Shown here piece after piece: positions 7,213 through 12,944 of a DNA stretch of 12,944 nt. The stretch comes from an uncultured Chloroflexota bacterium. GTDB lineage: Bacteria; Chloroflexota; Anaerolineae; Anaerolineales; Anaerolineaceae. A model generated the notes under the pieces. It saw nothing but the letters and a program-made list of their open reading frames with translations, was not told where the DNA came from and did not search any database. The translations under genes and the position numbers were made by a program. The stretch is from assembly GCA_902795255.1 (NCBI GenBank), contig CADBKS010000066.1, positions 1-12,944 of the forward strand. The letters run 5' to 3'. Numbering within the stretch: the first letter of the stretch is position 1; each line of letters opens with the position of its first letter.

Positions 7213-7637
7213 AATACGGGTTTTACGGCTGGGAATCAGCGGATATCAGGGATGAAAAGGGGCTGACTCCCCGTGATTATTATGACCTTCTCTGCGGATG
7301 CTGGGGCCCGGAGACCTGTGCCCCGAGGATGCGCGCTGACTGGACCCCGGAAAACCGTACGCTGGGGCAGTGTTCGGTCACGGCTTTCCTGATGCAGGAC
7401 CTTTTCGGCGGTAAGGTTTACGGCGTGCCGCTCGAAGACGGAAACTTCCACTGTTTCAATGATGCCGGCGGCTGCGTCTTTGACCTGACCAGCGAGCAGT
7501 TTGGAGATACCGTGCTGAATTACGAAGGCTGTCCGGAACAGTTCCGGGATGTCCACTTCGCGAAGGAAGAAAAGCGTCTGCGGTATGAGGCGCTTAAGCG
7601 GCGCCTCGAAGCGGCACTCATGGCAAAACACGCCTGA
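7209..7637 (+). CDS. YunG-like protein of unknown function with a possible Cys-His-Asp site
   Basis: The protein has 142 residues. The start overlaps the cbiL stop in an ATGA, so the genes are translationally coupled. The core reads NRTLGQCSVTAFLMQDLFGG (49-68), HCFND (81-85) and FDLTSEQFG (91-99). This resembles YunG-type proteins, small bacterial proteins without a tested function. The spacing of C55, H81 and D92 recalls papain-fold or transglutaminase-like enzymes, where Cys, His and Asp form the active site; that reading is inference. No signal peptide or membrane segment is present. The C-terminus (118-142) is a charged helix. The pairing with cbiL is odd and may only reflect shared transcription. 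Confidence 0.65.
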   Translation: MKYGFYGWESADIRDEKGLTPRDYYDLLCGCWGPETCAPRMRADWTPENRTLGQCSVTAFLMQDLFGGKVYGVPLEDGNFHCFNDAGGCVFDLTSEQFGDTVLNYEGCPEQFRDVHFAKEEKRLRYEALKRRLEAALMAKHA

Positions 7638-7794
7638 ATGATAAACAGCACCCCGCTGAATTCCGGACCGGCCGGTGGAGACCCGGGTACTGTGGTCTTG
7701 CGATGCAGACACCGGGCCTTACACATTTATTATGCCGTTTTCTCACCTTCGATAATCGTGCGCATATCAAAAAAATCGCCTTACAGGAGTAATT
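7638..7794 (+). promoter_or_regulatory. Gap before the acetolactate decarboxylase gene
   Basis: The 157 bases contain a perfect palindrome ACCGGCCGGT (7667-7676), a TATTAT (7728-7733) that could be a -10 box but has no clear -35, and the ribosome site AGGAG (7785-7789). A small palindrome CGATAATCG lies at 7750-7758. No terminator with a T-run was found. Confidence 0.3.
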
Positions 7795-8526
7795 ATGGAT
7801 GAATTGAACGTTATGTATCAGGTTTCGACGCTTCAGGCGCTTTCCATGGGGTATACACGGACTGTGATCCGTGTGAAAGAACTGCTCGGGCACGGAAATA
7901 CCGGGCTGGGGACGTTTGAGAACGTAGACGGAGAAATGATCCTTCTGGACGGGCATTGCTACCGCGCGGACGCGGATGGCTTTATCAGTACGGTCCCGGA
8001 AAGCACCGGTGTACCTTTCGCTTCGGTCACGTTCCTGCAGACGGAGCGGCAGGAGAGCCTTCCGCCCATGAGGGATATCGAGGAACTGAAGCGCTGGCTG
8101 GATGCCCGGATCGAGGAAGGGTTCGGGCTCAACAGCATGCATATGGTGCGGATCGACGGTTCTTTTGCGGAGGTACGCGCCCGTTCCGAAGAGCCTTACC
8201 GTTCGCAGCATATTACCCTGAAAACCATCCTGGAAAAGACCCAGAAGGATTTCCTTTTCCGCAGCATCCGCGGGACGCTGGTCTGTGTGTATTATCCGCC
8301 CTATATGGACGGGATCAACGCTTCCGGCTGGCACCTGCATTTTGTTTCCGCGGACCGTCAGCGCGGCGGTCATGTGTTTCAACTGGAGCTTACGGAAGGA
8401 ACCGCGGTGCTCGATAAGATCCAGCGTCTGGAGATCCGGCTGCCTTCCGAGCCTGCTTTTGATACTTACACGCTGGAAAATGCTTCCGACGCAGAGATCC
8501 GGCAGGTCGAGCAGGGTCAGAAGTAA
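7795..8526 (+). CDS. alsD: Acetolactate decarboxylase
   Basis: The protein has 243 residues, typical of AlsD/BudA. It converts alpha-acetolactate to acetoin and CO2 in the cytoplasm, drawing pyruvate carbon away from acid production and from valine/leucine synthesis. Motifs are GLGTFENVDGEMILLDG (37-53) with the conserved glutamate E47, VPFASVTF (73-80), RGTLVCVYYPPYMDGINASG (159-178) and WHLHFVSADRQRGGHV (179-194). H180, H182 and H193 match the three zinc-binding histidines. The start lies 5 bases after AGGAG. No acetolactate synthase (alsS) is adjacent, so acetolactate must come from a gene elsewhere. No signal peptide is present, unlike the secreted Bacillus brevis enzyme. Confidence 0.92.
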   Translation: MDELNVMYQVSTLQALSMGYTRTVIRVKELLGHGNTGLGTFENVDGEMILLDGHCYRADADGFISTVPESTGVPFASVTFLQTERQESLPPMRDIEELKRWLDARIEEGFGLNSMHMVRIDGSFAEVRARSEEPYRSQHITLKTILEKTQKDFLFRSIRGTLVCVYYPPYMDGINASGWHLHFVSADRQRGGHVFQLELTEGTAVLDKIQRLEIRLPSEPAFDTYTLENASDAEIRQVEQGQK

Positions 8527-8579
8527 GGCTGCATTTAATTGTGTATTTTGTTCATTTTTCCCTGATATATGTCACATTA

Positions 8580-8626
8580 ATTAGAATATAAGTACTAATA
8601 CTCTTGACAGTAAGAAAATTAGTTCT
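8580..8626 (+). promoter_or_regulatory. Possible operator: three ATTAG-type half-sites around the promoter
   Basis: ATTAG occurs at 8580-8584 and 8618-8622 on the plus strand, and as CTAAT at 8595-8599. AGTACTAAT (8591-8599) and ATTAGTTCT (8618-8626) form an 8-of-9 inverted repeat that brackets the -35 box, and the right arm touches the -10. This geometry suits a repressor, but no regulator gene is visible nearby. The region is AT-rich and chance repeats are possible. Confidence 0.35.
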
Positions 8627-8631
8627 ATAAT
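8604..8631 (+). promoter_or_regulatory. Consensus sigma-A promoter of the unknown gene at 8664
   Basis: TTGACA (8604-8609), a 16-base spacer and TATAAT (8626-8631) match both consensus boxes perfectly. Transcription would begin near 8638, about 26 bases before the start codon, with AAAGGAGG (8647-8654) in between. Confidence 0.8.
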
Positions 8632-8663
8632 AAAATCAGATTTGAGAAAGGAGGGCCTGCACG

Positions 8664-9671
8664 ATGGAAAAAATTGACGGACTGACACCGCAGATCATCG
8701 GGATGATCGATGATTTGATGGATCACCGCTGGCGCATGAAGGATCATTCCGTGAATGCAGGTGAGACGGATGAATACGGTTTCCCGTTTGAGCCGGATCA
8801 TTTGATCAGTGCGGCCCCTCTGGGTTTTTACGAGTCAGCCATGCGCCTTCAGACCCAGGCTTCGGAGCTTTACAGCTATGTCTATTCGCTGAACCGGCAT
8901 TCACCACTGTTCGCAAAAGCTTCTGCGCTGCTGGAGAAACTGGTTCGGCAGCTGGGTATTTGCTGTATTACGAAAGCTGTTCTGGAGCAGGAAGGCAGCC
9001 GGTTTGAAATGCTTGACGGACTGACCGTCGGCTGGCTGCGTTCCGTTGCGGCATTCAATGTCCGGAAATGTTATTCGGCTTTTATGGAAGACCGTGAACT
9101 GAATGTCTTCAACGGTAGTGTGATGGGGCTTTCGATCCGCTGGACGGCACTGGATAAACGTCTGACCGCGACCGGAGATAAGATCGAAAAGATCCTGGCC
9201 GGGAAGATCGGGAGCGGCCTGTCCGGGACTTCTGCCGTGCAGAATGCTGCTGATGAGGATGCTGCTTTGGGAGAAAAACCGGTGCCCGCGGCCGGTTCTG
9301 CTTTTGCGGAAACCGCCAGAGCCCTGCCTGTGGATAGGGACGCGGTTCGGGCCGCGCGCATACAGGAAGCTTCCGGTCAGGCTGATGATCCTGCGGATGA
9401 CGTAACTCCGGACGCAGTGCCGGAAGGGACTCCTTCCGTTTCATCGGTACCGGCCGGCTGTCCGGTGCAGGAAATTCCTTATTCGAATATTGATGAAATT
9501 TCGGATAGTTGTGCGGAGCCAGAGACCTTTGGAGCGGAAGACAGCGGTGATGAAAGTGATCCGGCAGAAAACGGAGTCTCCGAATGGCTGATCCGGCGGA
9601 TGTTCGGAGTGGAGCCAGACTTTCAGATCCGGGCCGGGAGTGTTCCGGAACCTGCCCCGCCCTGGACGTAA
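8664..9671 (+). CDS. Unrecognised protein: helical N-terminal domain and acidic disordered tail
   Basis: The protein has 335 residues and I do not recognise its family. It starts 9 bases after AAAGGAGG (8647-8654), behind a perfect promoter, so it should be well expressed unless repressed. Residues 1-185 look like a compact, mainly helical domain with features such as DEYGFPFEPDHLI (36-48), a cysteine pair C100-C101, LDGLTVGWLRSVAAFNVRK (117-135) and a helix up to KILAG (176-180). Residues about 186-305 are rich in Ala, Pro, Asp, Glu and Ser and look disordered and acidic. Near the end, SEWLIRRMFGVEPDF (306-320) is a hydrophobic-basic helix that could be a docking motif. No signal peptide or membrane helix is seen, so it is probably cytoplasmic. 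Strong coding character and a terminator after it support a real, single-gene unit. Confidence 0.7.
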   Translation: MEKIDGLTPQIIGMIDDLMDHRWRMKDHSVNAGETDEYGFPFEPDHLISAAPLGFYESAMRLQTQASELYSYVYSLNRHSPLFAKASALLEKLVRQLGICCITKAVLEQEGSRFEMLDGLTVGWLRSVAAFNVRKCYSAFMEDRELNVFNGSVMGLSIRWTALDKRLTATGDKIEKILAGKIGSGLSGTSAVQNAADEDAALGEKPVPAAGSAFAETARALPVDRDAVRAARIQEASGQADDPADDVTPDAVPEGTPSVSSVPAGCPVQEIPYSNIDEISDSCAEPETFGAEDSGDESDPAENGVSEWLIRRMFGVEPDFQIRAGSVPEPAPPWT

Positions 9672-9721
9672 ATGTTTGTAAAAATTCGTGTAGGTGCATA
9701 ATTCAAGGCTCTTTTTTTGAG

Positions 9722-9775
9722 AATACCCGCTCTGCGGTTCCTTTTGGATTGGGAACTGCGGGACGGGTATTTTTT
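9722..9775 (+). terminator. Rho-independent terminator after the unknown gene
   Basis: AATACCCG (9722-9729) pairs with CGGGTATT (9764-9771). An inner stem, CTGCGGTTCC with GGAACTGCGG, pairs with G-U wobbles. Six Ts follow (9770-9775). A separate T-run at 9712-9718 lies just upstream. Confidence 0.8.
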
Positions 9776-10061
9776 ATGATCCGGACAGCCGCTGCGGGAA
9801 CCGGAAATGCGGTTTTTATCCCTTGCCTGCAGGTTTGGATATTTCCCTGTTGGTCCGGCTGATATGATAGAATAAAAAATACGAATAATGATCTTATGCT
9901 GCCCGGGGCGGGCCGTACGCCTGATTTGTTGTTATTGATCTGCCTGCAGAACGTTTATTCGGGACAGGCAGTTTTCAAAAGCGGACTGTTCCTGTGCCGG
10001 ACATGACCGGGAAAAGACCCGGTTCCCGGTACCCGCCGGTATAATTCCGAAGGAGGATGCT
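9776..10061 (+). promoter_or_regulatory. Non-coding leader region before yhhN
   Basis: No credible gene lies in these 286 bases. They hold an extended -10 promoter candidate TGATATGAT (9860-9868) without a good -35; a tight GC hairpin GCCCG-GGG-CGGGC (9901-9913); two overlapping hairpins (9940-9995); a hairpin ACCGGG/CCCGGT (10006-10011 and 10018-10023); a TATAAT (10040-10045) without a -35; and AGGAGG (10051-10056) for the next gene. No known riboswitch class was recognised. Confidence 0.4.
9940..9995 (+). promoter_or_regulatory. Mutually exclusive hairpins, attenuator-like
   Basis: CTGCCTG (9940-9946) can pair with CAGGCAG (9965-9971), followed by TTTT. The same right arm, as ACAGG+CAGT (9964-9972), can instead pair with ACTG (9985-9988) and CCTGT (9991-9995) across a 2-base bulge. 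Only one can form at a time, as in attenuators. The pairing is read from sequence only; regulation is inferred. Confidence 0.4.
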
Positions 10062-10733
10062 GTGAAATATTTCTGGTTATGGATCATCTGCCTGATTCTG
10101 GCATGTGTTTTTCTTTGGCTGGAAGGGAAAAAGAAGAACGCTTATGCTGTAGTCCTGAAAGGCATGGCCTCGCTTTGTTTCGTTACGCTTGGCTTTCTGA
10201 GCGCCCGGATGGCGTTGAATGCGGATCTGGCTCATAATGTGATCTCCGGGCTGTGTCTGGGCCTGATCGCGGACGTGCTGCTGAACCTGCGCTTCGTATT
10301 TCGGGAAGCCGGACGGAAGATATTCCTGATCGGGATCCTTGTATTTCTGGCCGGGCATGTGATGTATATCATTGCCCTGATCCCTGTCTGCAGCCGGCTG
10401 CCGGAAGCGCTGATCGCCGCGGCTGTGCTGACCGCGGCACTGGTGTGGTGGATCTTCACGAAGATTACGGCCGCGAAGGCTTTCAAGATCTTCGGCGTGT
10501 TTTACCTCGGGGCGATCATGGTCATGACCTGCATCGCCTTTGCGAACCTATTCGCTGCTCCTTCCGTGTTCACGGGAATGTTTGCCGCCGGTGCGCTGCT
10601 GTTCCTCGGGAGCGATATTATTCTGATCCTGAATACCTTCGGCCCGAAGTCACGGGAAAGCCTGCGGATCGCCAATATCCTCCTGTACTATACTGGCCAG
10701 CTGCTGATCGCGTCCAGCCTGCAGTTTATCTGA
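10062..10733 (+). CDS. YhhN family membrane protein (lysoplasmalogenase-like)
   Basis: The protein has 223 residues with about eight hydrophobic segments, as expected of the YhhN/TMEM86 family. Animal and some bacterial members hydrolyse the vinyl ether bond of lysoplasmalogen, releasing an aldehyde and glycerophospho-base. Conserved features are GLIADVLLNL (67-76) with D71, FLAGHVMYI (95-103), GALLFLGSDIILILNTFG (177-194) with D185, and LLYYTGQLLIASSL (207-220). The two aspartates lie where the family's proposed active site is. Plasmalogens occur in many anaerobic Clostridia, which fits. The GTG start is 5 bases after AGGAGG. The sirtuin gene begins 11 bases after its stop, so the two are almost certainly co-transcribed. 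Confidence 0.85.
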   Translation: MKYFWLWIICLILACVFLWLEGKKKNAYAVVLKGMASLCFVTLGFLSARMALNADLAHNVISGLCLGLIADVLLNLRFVFREAGRKIFLIGILVFLAGHVMYIIALIPVCSRLPEALIAAAVLTAALVWWIFTKITAAKAFKIFGVFYLGAIMVMTCIAFANLFAAPSVFTGMFAAGALLFLGSDIILILNTFGPKSRESLRIANILLYYTGQLLIASSLQFI

Positions 10734-10744
10734 TGAGGTGCGGT

Positions 10745-11473
10745 ATGGATGTTTCCGGACTGTGTGAATGGATCATGAATTCCCCGCGGACGGTTTTTTT
10801 CGGCGGTGCGGGTGTTTCCACGGAAAGCGGGATCCCGGATTTCCGCAGTGAGAACGGGATCTTTAAAGCGCTGGAAAAGTACGGCCGCTCCCCGGAGACC
10901 CTGCTCTCACACACCTTTTTTGAACTGCGGCCGGATGTGTTTTTCCGTTATTACCGGGAGAACCTGCTGGTCACGGACGCTGAGCCGAACGGTGCCCATT
11001 ACGGGCTCGCGGAGCTTGAAAGACGCGGGAAACTGAGCGCTGTGGTCACGCAGAACATCGACGGTCTGCATCAGAAAGCCGGCAGCCGGCATGTGCTGGA
11101 GCTGCACGGTTCGATCTGGCGGAACCGCTGCGTCAGCTGCGGAAAGACTTACGGGATCGAGGCCGTTCGGGATACGGAGGGGATCCCGCGCTGCGGATGC
11201 GGGGGAGTGATCCGTCCGGACGTGGTGCTTTATGAGGAAGGGCTCCCGTGGGATGTCTGGGAAGAGGCCGAAAATGAAGTCCGCGCGGCTTCTCTGCTGA
11301 TCGTCGGGGGAACCTCACTGGCCGTTTATCCTGCCGCGGGACTGCTGAACCTTTTCAGCGGGGTGCACCTGGTGCTGATCAACAAAACCGAAACGCCTTA
11401 TGACAGCATGGCTGATCTGGTGATCCGCGAACCGATCGGTCAGGTCTTTGAATGCGTGATGCAGGGTCTGTGA
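10745..11473 (+). CDS. cobB: Sir2-family NAD-dependent protein deacylase (sirtuin)
   Basis: The protein has 242 residues, a standard bacterial sirtuin. It removes acyl groups from lysine using NAD, giving nicotinamide and O-acyl-ADP-ribose. Motifs in order are FFGGAGVSTESGIPDFRS (18-35) for NAD, TQNIDGLHQKAGS (102-114), ELHGS with the catalytic H121, four zinc cysteines C129, C132, C150 and C152, PDVVLYEEGLP (158-168), GGTSLAVYPA (188-197) and a LINK segment (211-214). The GIPDFRS-ENGIF form resembles class U or deacetylase-type enzymes more than the desuccinylase CobB, which has Tyr and Arg markers. The symbol is therefore the general bacterial one. The start at 10745 gives the family N-terminus; the frame stays open far upstream inside yhhN but without homology. 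GAGGTG is a modest ribosome site. Confidence 0.92.
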   Translation: MDVSGLCEWIMNSPRTVFFGGAGVSTESGIPDFRSENGIFKALEKYGRSPETLLSHTFFELRPDVFFRYYRENLLVTDAEPNGAHYGLAELERRGKLSAVVTQNIDGLHQKAGSRHVLELHGSIWRNRCVSCGKTYGIEAVRDTEGIPRCGCGGVIRPDVVLYEEGLPWDVWEEAENEVRAASLLIVGGTSLAVYPAAGLLNLFSGVHLVLINKTETPYDSMADLVIREPIGQVFECVMQGL

Positions 11474-11494
11474 GCTGTTCAGGATGATGCGATT

Positions 11495-11520
11495 TTCCCG
11501 AACATACCATTTTTCGGGAA
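11495..11520 (+). repeat. Perfect 8-bp inverted repeat between sirtuin and DraG genes
   Basis: TTCCCGAA (11495-11502) and TTCGGGAA (11513-11520) flank a 10-base loop. No T-run follows the stem, so it may be a weak terminator, a processing hairpin or an operator. Confidence 0.35.
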
Positions 11521-11589
11521 CAGATTAAAAGACAGCTCTGATATAGGTGAAACAGACATAATGAACTTTTATGGGAGAAAGTAAAAGAG

Positions 11590-12944
11590 ATGGGGAACGA
11601 CATTATTTCGGAACGGATCGAAACCGGCCGGCATAAGTATCTGTCAAAAATACAGGGCAGCCTGATCGGCGGTGCTGCCGGGGACGCACTCGGCTATGAA
11701 GTCGAATTCATGTCGGATGCTGCCATCCGCGCGCGCTTTGGGCCGGACGGGATCACGGATTATGAACTTTCGGACGGGAAAGCGCTGTTTTCGGACGATA
11801 CGCAGATGACGCTTTTTACTGCCAACGGGCTGCTGTACGGTGAGACCCGGCGGATGCTGCACAGGAGCGGCGGGGAGCCTCATACATATATCCCTTACGC
11901 ATACCGCGACTGGCTGTTCACGCAGGATCCGGCCTCCAGACCGGAACACATCATCTCCTGGATGGCAGACATCCCGGAGCTGCACAGCCGGCGGGCTCCG
12001 GGAAATACCTGTATTTCCGCGATCCGCTCCGGCAGGATCGGATCGATCGAAAACCCGCTGAACAACAGCTGCGGATGCGGCGGGGTGATGCGGGTGGCTC
12101 CGGTCGGTCTTTTTTACGGGCAGGATTACCCGGAAGTGACGGACGAGGATATTGTACGCTATGGTGCGTACGCGGCTGTTGTGACGCACGGGCATCCGTG
12201 GGGATATATTCCGGCCGGGATGATGAGTCTGATCGTGAACAAGGCTGCCTTTACGGACGATCCATTGCCGGAGGTCATCCGGTACAGTTTTGATGTGACC
12301 GAAAAAGTATTCGGCACGGATGATTACTGGGAAGGGTTTGCCTCCTTCATCCGCAGGGCTGTTGAACTTTCCGGAAATGACGAAACGGACCGGAAAAATA
12401 TCCGTGCGCTTGGTGAGGGCTGGGTCGGACATGAGGCGCTGGCAATTGCGCTCTATGCGGCGCTGCGGCATGAGCATGATTTCAGCGGGGCGATGGTTGC
12501 GGCGGTCAATCATGACGGCGACAGTGACTCGACCGGAGCCGTGACCGGAAATATTCTCGGTGCTCTGCTGGCGATTACGACCTGTATTCCGTTCATCATT
12601 CTGACTTCAACCATTCCGGCTTCGGGAGCGGGCTATACCTATGTGAAGCGTCTACTGGGCGATAAAGCCAGCTTCATGTACATCGGCATGTTCGTTCTGA
12701 GTCAGGTATTGATTGCGACATTTGCCAAGGGCTTTGCGAGCTATTTCTGTTCCATCTTTCCAGGCTTCAACGAGGCGGCGGTTGCGATGGCGGCACTGAT
12801 TCTGTGTACGCTTGTAAACATGGTCGGTCTCAAGAGTACGGCCCGTGTTCAGAAGCTCATGGTTGGGTGTCTCTTGCTGAGTCTGCTGCTGTTTATTGTC
12901 TTCGGTCTTCCGAAGGTTGACTGGTCGACGCTGAAGATGTCGAC
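11590..12944 (+). CDS. ADP-ribosylglycohydrolase (DraG/ARH family), running in frame into an amino-acid permease; 3' end missing
   Basis: Residues 1 to about 327 are a DraG/ARH enzyme, which cleaves ADP-ribose from proteins or other acceptors with two metal ions. Seen motifs: IQGSLIGGAAGDALGYEVEF (21-40), the metal site FSDDTQMTLF (67-76), NNSCGCGGVMRVAPVGL (158-174), VTHGHPWGYIPAGMM (198-212) and the second metal site HDGDSDSTGAVTGNILGA (308-325). A normal family member would end 20-40 residues later. Instead, from about residue 328 (12571) the frame continues as an APC-type permease to the edge. The start at 11590 is the first ATG in frame after a stop at 11548; its ribosome site is weak (GGGAG 12 bases away). 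The sirtuin gene 116 bases upstream is functionally related through ADP-ribose. DraG identity is firm; the fusion is doubtful. Confidence 0.85.
   Translation, partial: MGNDIISERIETGRHKYLSKIQGSLIGGAAGDALGYEVEFMSDAAIRARFGPDGITDYELSDGKALFSDDTQMTLFTANGLLYGETRRMLHRSGGEPHTYIPYAYRDWLFTQDPASRPEHIISWMADIPELHSRRAPGNTCISAIRSGRIGSIENPLNNSCGCGGVMRVAPVGLFYGQDYPEVTDEDIVRYGAYAAVVTHGHPWGYIPAGMMSLIVNKAAFTDDPLPEVIRYSFDVTEKVFGTDDYWEGFASFIRRAVELSGNDETDRKNIRALGEGWVGHEALAIALYAALRHEHDFSGAMVAAVNHDGDSDSTGAVTGNILGALLAITTCIPFIILTSTIPASGAGYTYVKRLLGDKASFMYIGMFVLSQVLIATFAKGFASYFCSIFPGFNEAAVAMAALILCTLVNMVGLKSTARVQKLMVGCLLLSLLLFIVFGLPKVDWSTLKMS
12571..12944 (+). other. APC-superfamily amino-acid permease fragment joined to DraG
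   Basis: The 124 codons encode several hydrophobic helices with the APC hallmark TSTIPASGAGYTYVKRLLGD (residues 339-358 of the joint frame), then MYIGMFVLSQVLIATFAKGF and helices near 396-412 and 424-439. It begins inside what should be the second helix, lacking the first ~50 residues of a permease. GATC is absent over the whole stretch although frequent in preceding genes, and CCGG occurs only once near the join. This suggests DNA from another locus or organism. Confidence 0.65.

Noticed and set aside
7618..8382. Minus-strand open frame of 254 codons
   Set aside because: It lies opposite the firmly identified acetolactate decarboxylase gene and encodes a low-complexity, His/Arg/Pro-rich product typical of antisense frames in GC-rich DNA.
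9584..9862. Small plus-strand open frame of 92 codons across the terminator
   Set aside because: It overlaps the end of the unknown gene and runs through the terminator hairpin; there is no ribosome site or protein character.
10253..10744. In-frame extension of the sirtuin into yhhN (164 extra residues)
   Set aside because: The extension overlaps the real yhhN frame and gives an Arg/Asp/Cys-rich sequence without homology. The sirtuin N-terminus is complete from 10745.
11644..12513. Minus-strand open frame of 289 codons
   Set aside because: It is the antisense shadow of the DraG gene, whose motifs are unmistakable on the plus strand.
1..12944. CRISPR arrays, transposases, phage genes, toxin-antitoxin pairs, tRNA or rRNA genes
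   Set aside because: No spaced direct repeats, transposase motifs, cloverleaf or rRNA sequences were found on either strand by reading.

Overview
The window looks like chromosomal DNA of a GC-rich member of the Clostridia, perhaps a gut or rumen Lachnospiraceae-like bacterium. The evidence is strong GGAGG ribosome binding sites, sigma-A promoters with 16-17 bp spacing, ATG/GTG/TTG starts, and a clostridial mix of families (S41 peptidase of the GGS type, DUF523, YunG-like, YhhN, Sir2, DraG). No rRNA, tRNA, transposase, phage gene or CRISPR array was seen. Genus-level placement is not possible by eye.

Layout. (1) 1-1707, minus strand: a secreted S41-type peptidase whose last ~58 visible residues switch to an unrelated membrane-protein segment just before the catalytic serine. 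(2) 1920-3704, plus: a ketopantoate-reductase-like domain, a two-helix membrane hairpin and a SAM methyltransferase in one polypeptide, with its own promoter and a strong terminator; it is divergent from the peptidase. (3) 3826-6376, plus: a tight run of DUF523 (TudS-like), DUF503 (YlxP-like), a GNAT acetyltransferase, an isoprenylcysteine/phospholipid methyltransferase-like membrane enzyme and a small exported protein that has lost its lipobox cysteine. (4) 6496-7637: an isolated cbiL/cobI overlapping a YunG-like gene. (5) 7795-8526: acetolactate decarboxylase, the acetoin branch of pyruvate metabolism. (6) 8664-9671: an unrecognised protein with a helical head, an acidic disordered tail and the best promoter in the window. 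(7) 9672-10061: a 390-base gap with a terminator and then a possible structured leader. (8) 10062-12944: YhhN lysoplasmalogenase, a class-U-like sirtuin and an ADP-ribosylglycohydrolase, the last switching in frame to an amino-acid permease at about 12570.

How the genes may work together. Most genes are small metabolic or housekeeping accessories with no single shared pathway. The clearest functional link is sirtuin plus ADP-ribosylglycohydrolase: sirtuins release O-acyl-ADP-ribose from NAD, and DraG/ARH enzymes hydrolyse ADP-ribosyl bonds. I did not find a convincing new defence or mobile system. The best leads are the reductase-membrane-methyltransferase fusion, the unknown gene at 8664 with its possible operator, and the structured leader before yhhN.

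Caution. Both ends of the window show an abrupt, in-frame change of protein family. The right-hand tail (about 12571-12944) also lacks the very abundant GATC tetranucleotide of the rest. Assembly chimeras are the simplest explanation, so the terminal proteins should not be taken at face value.
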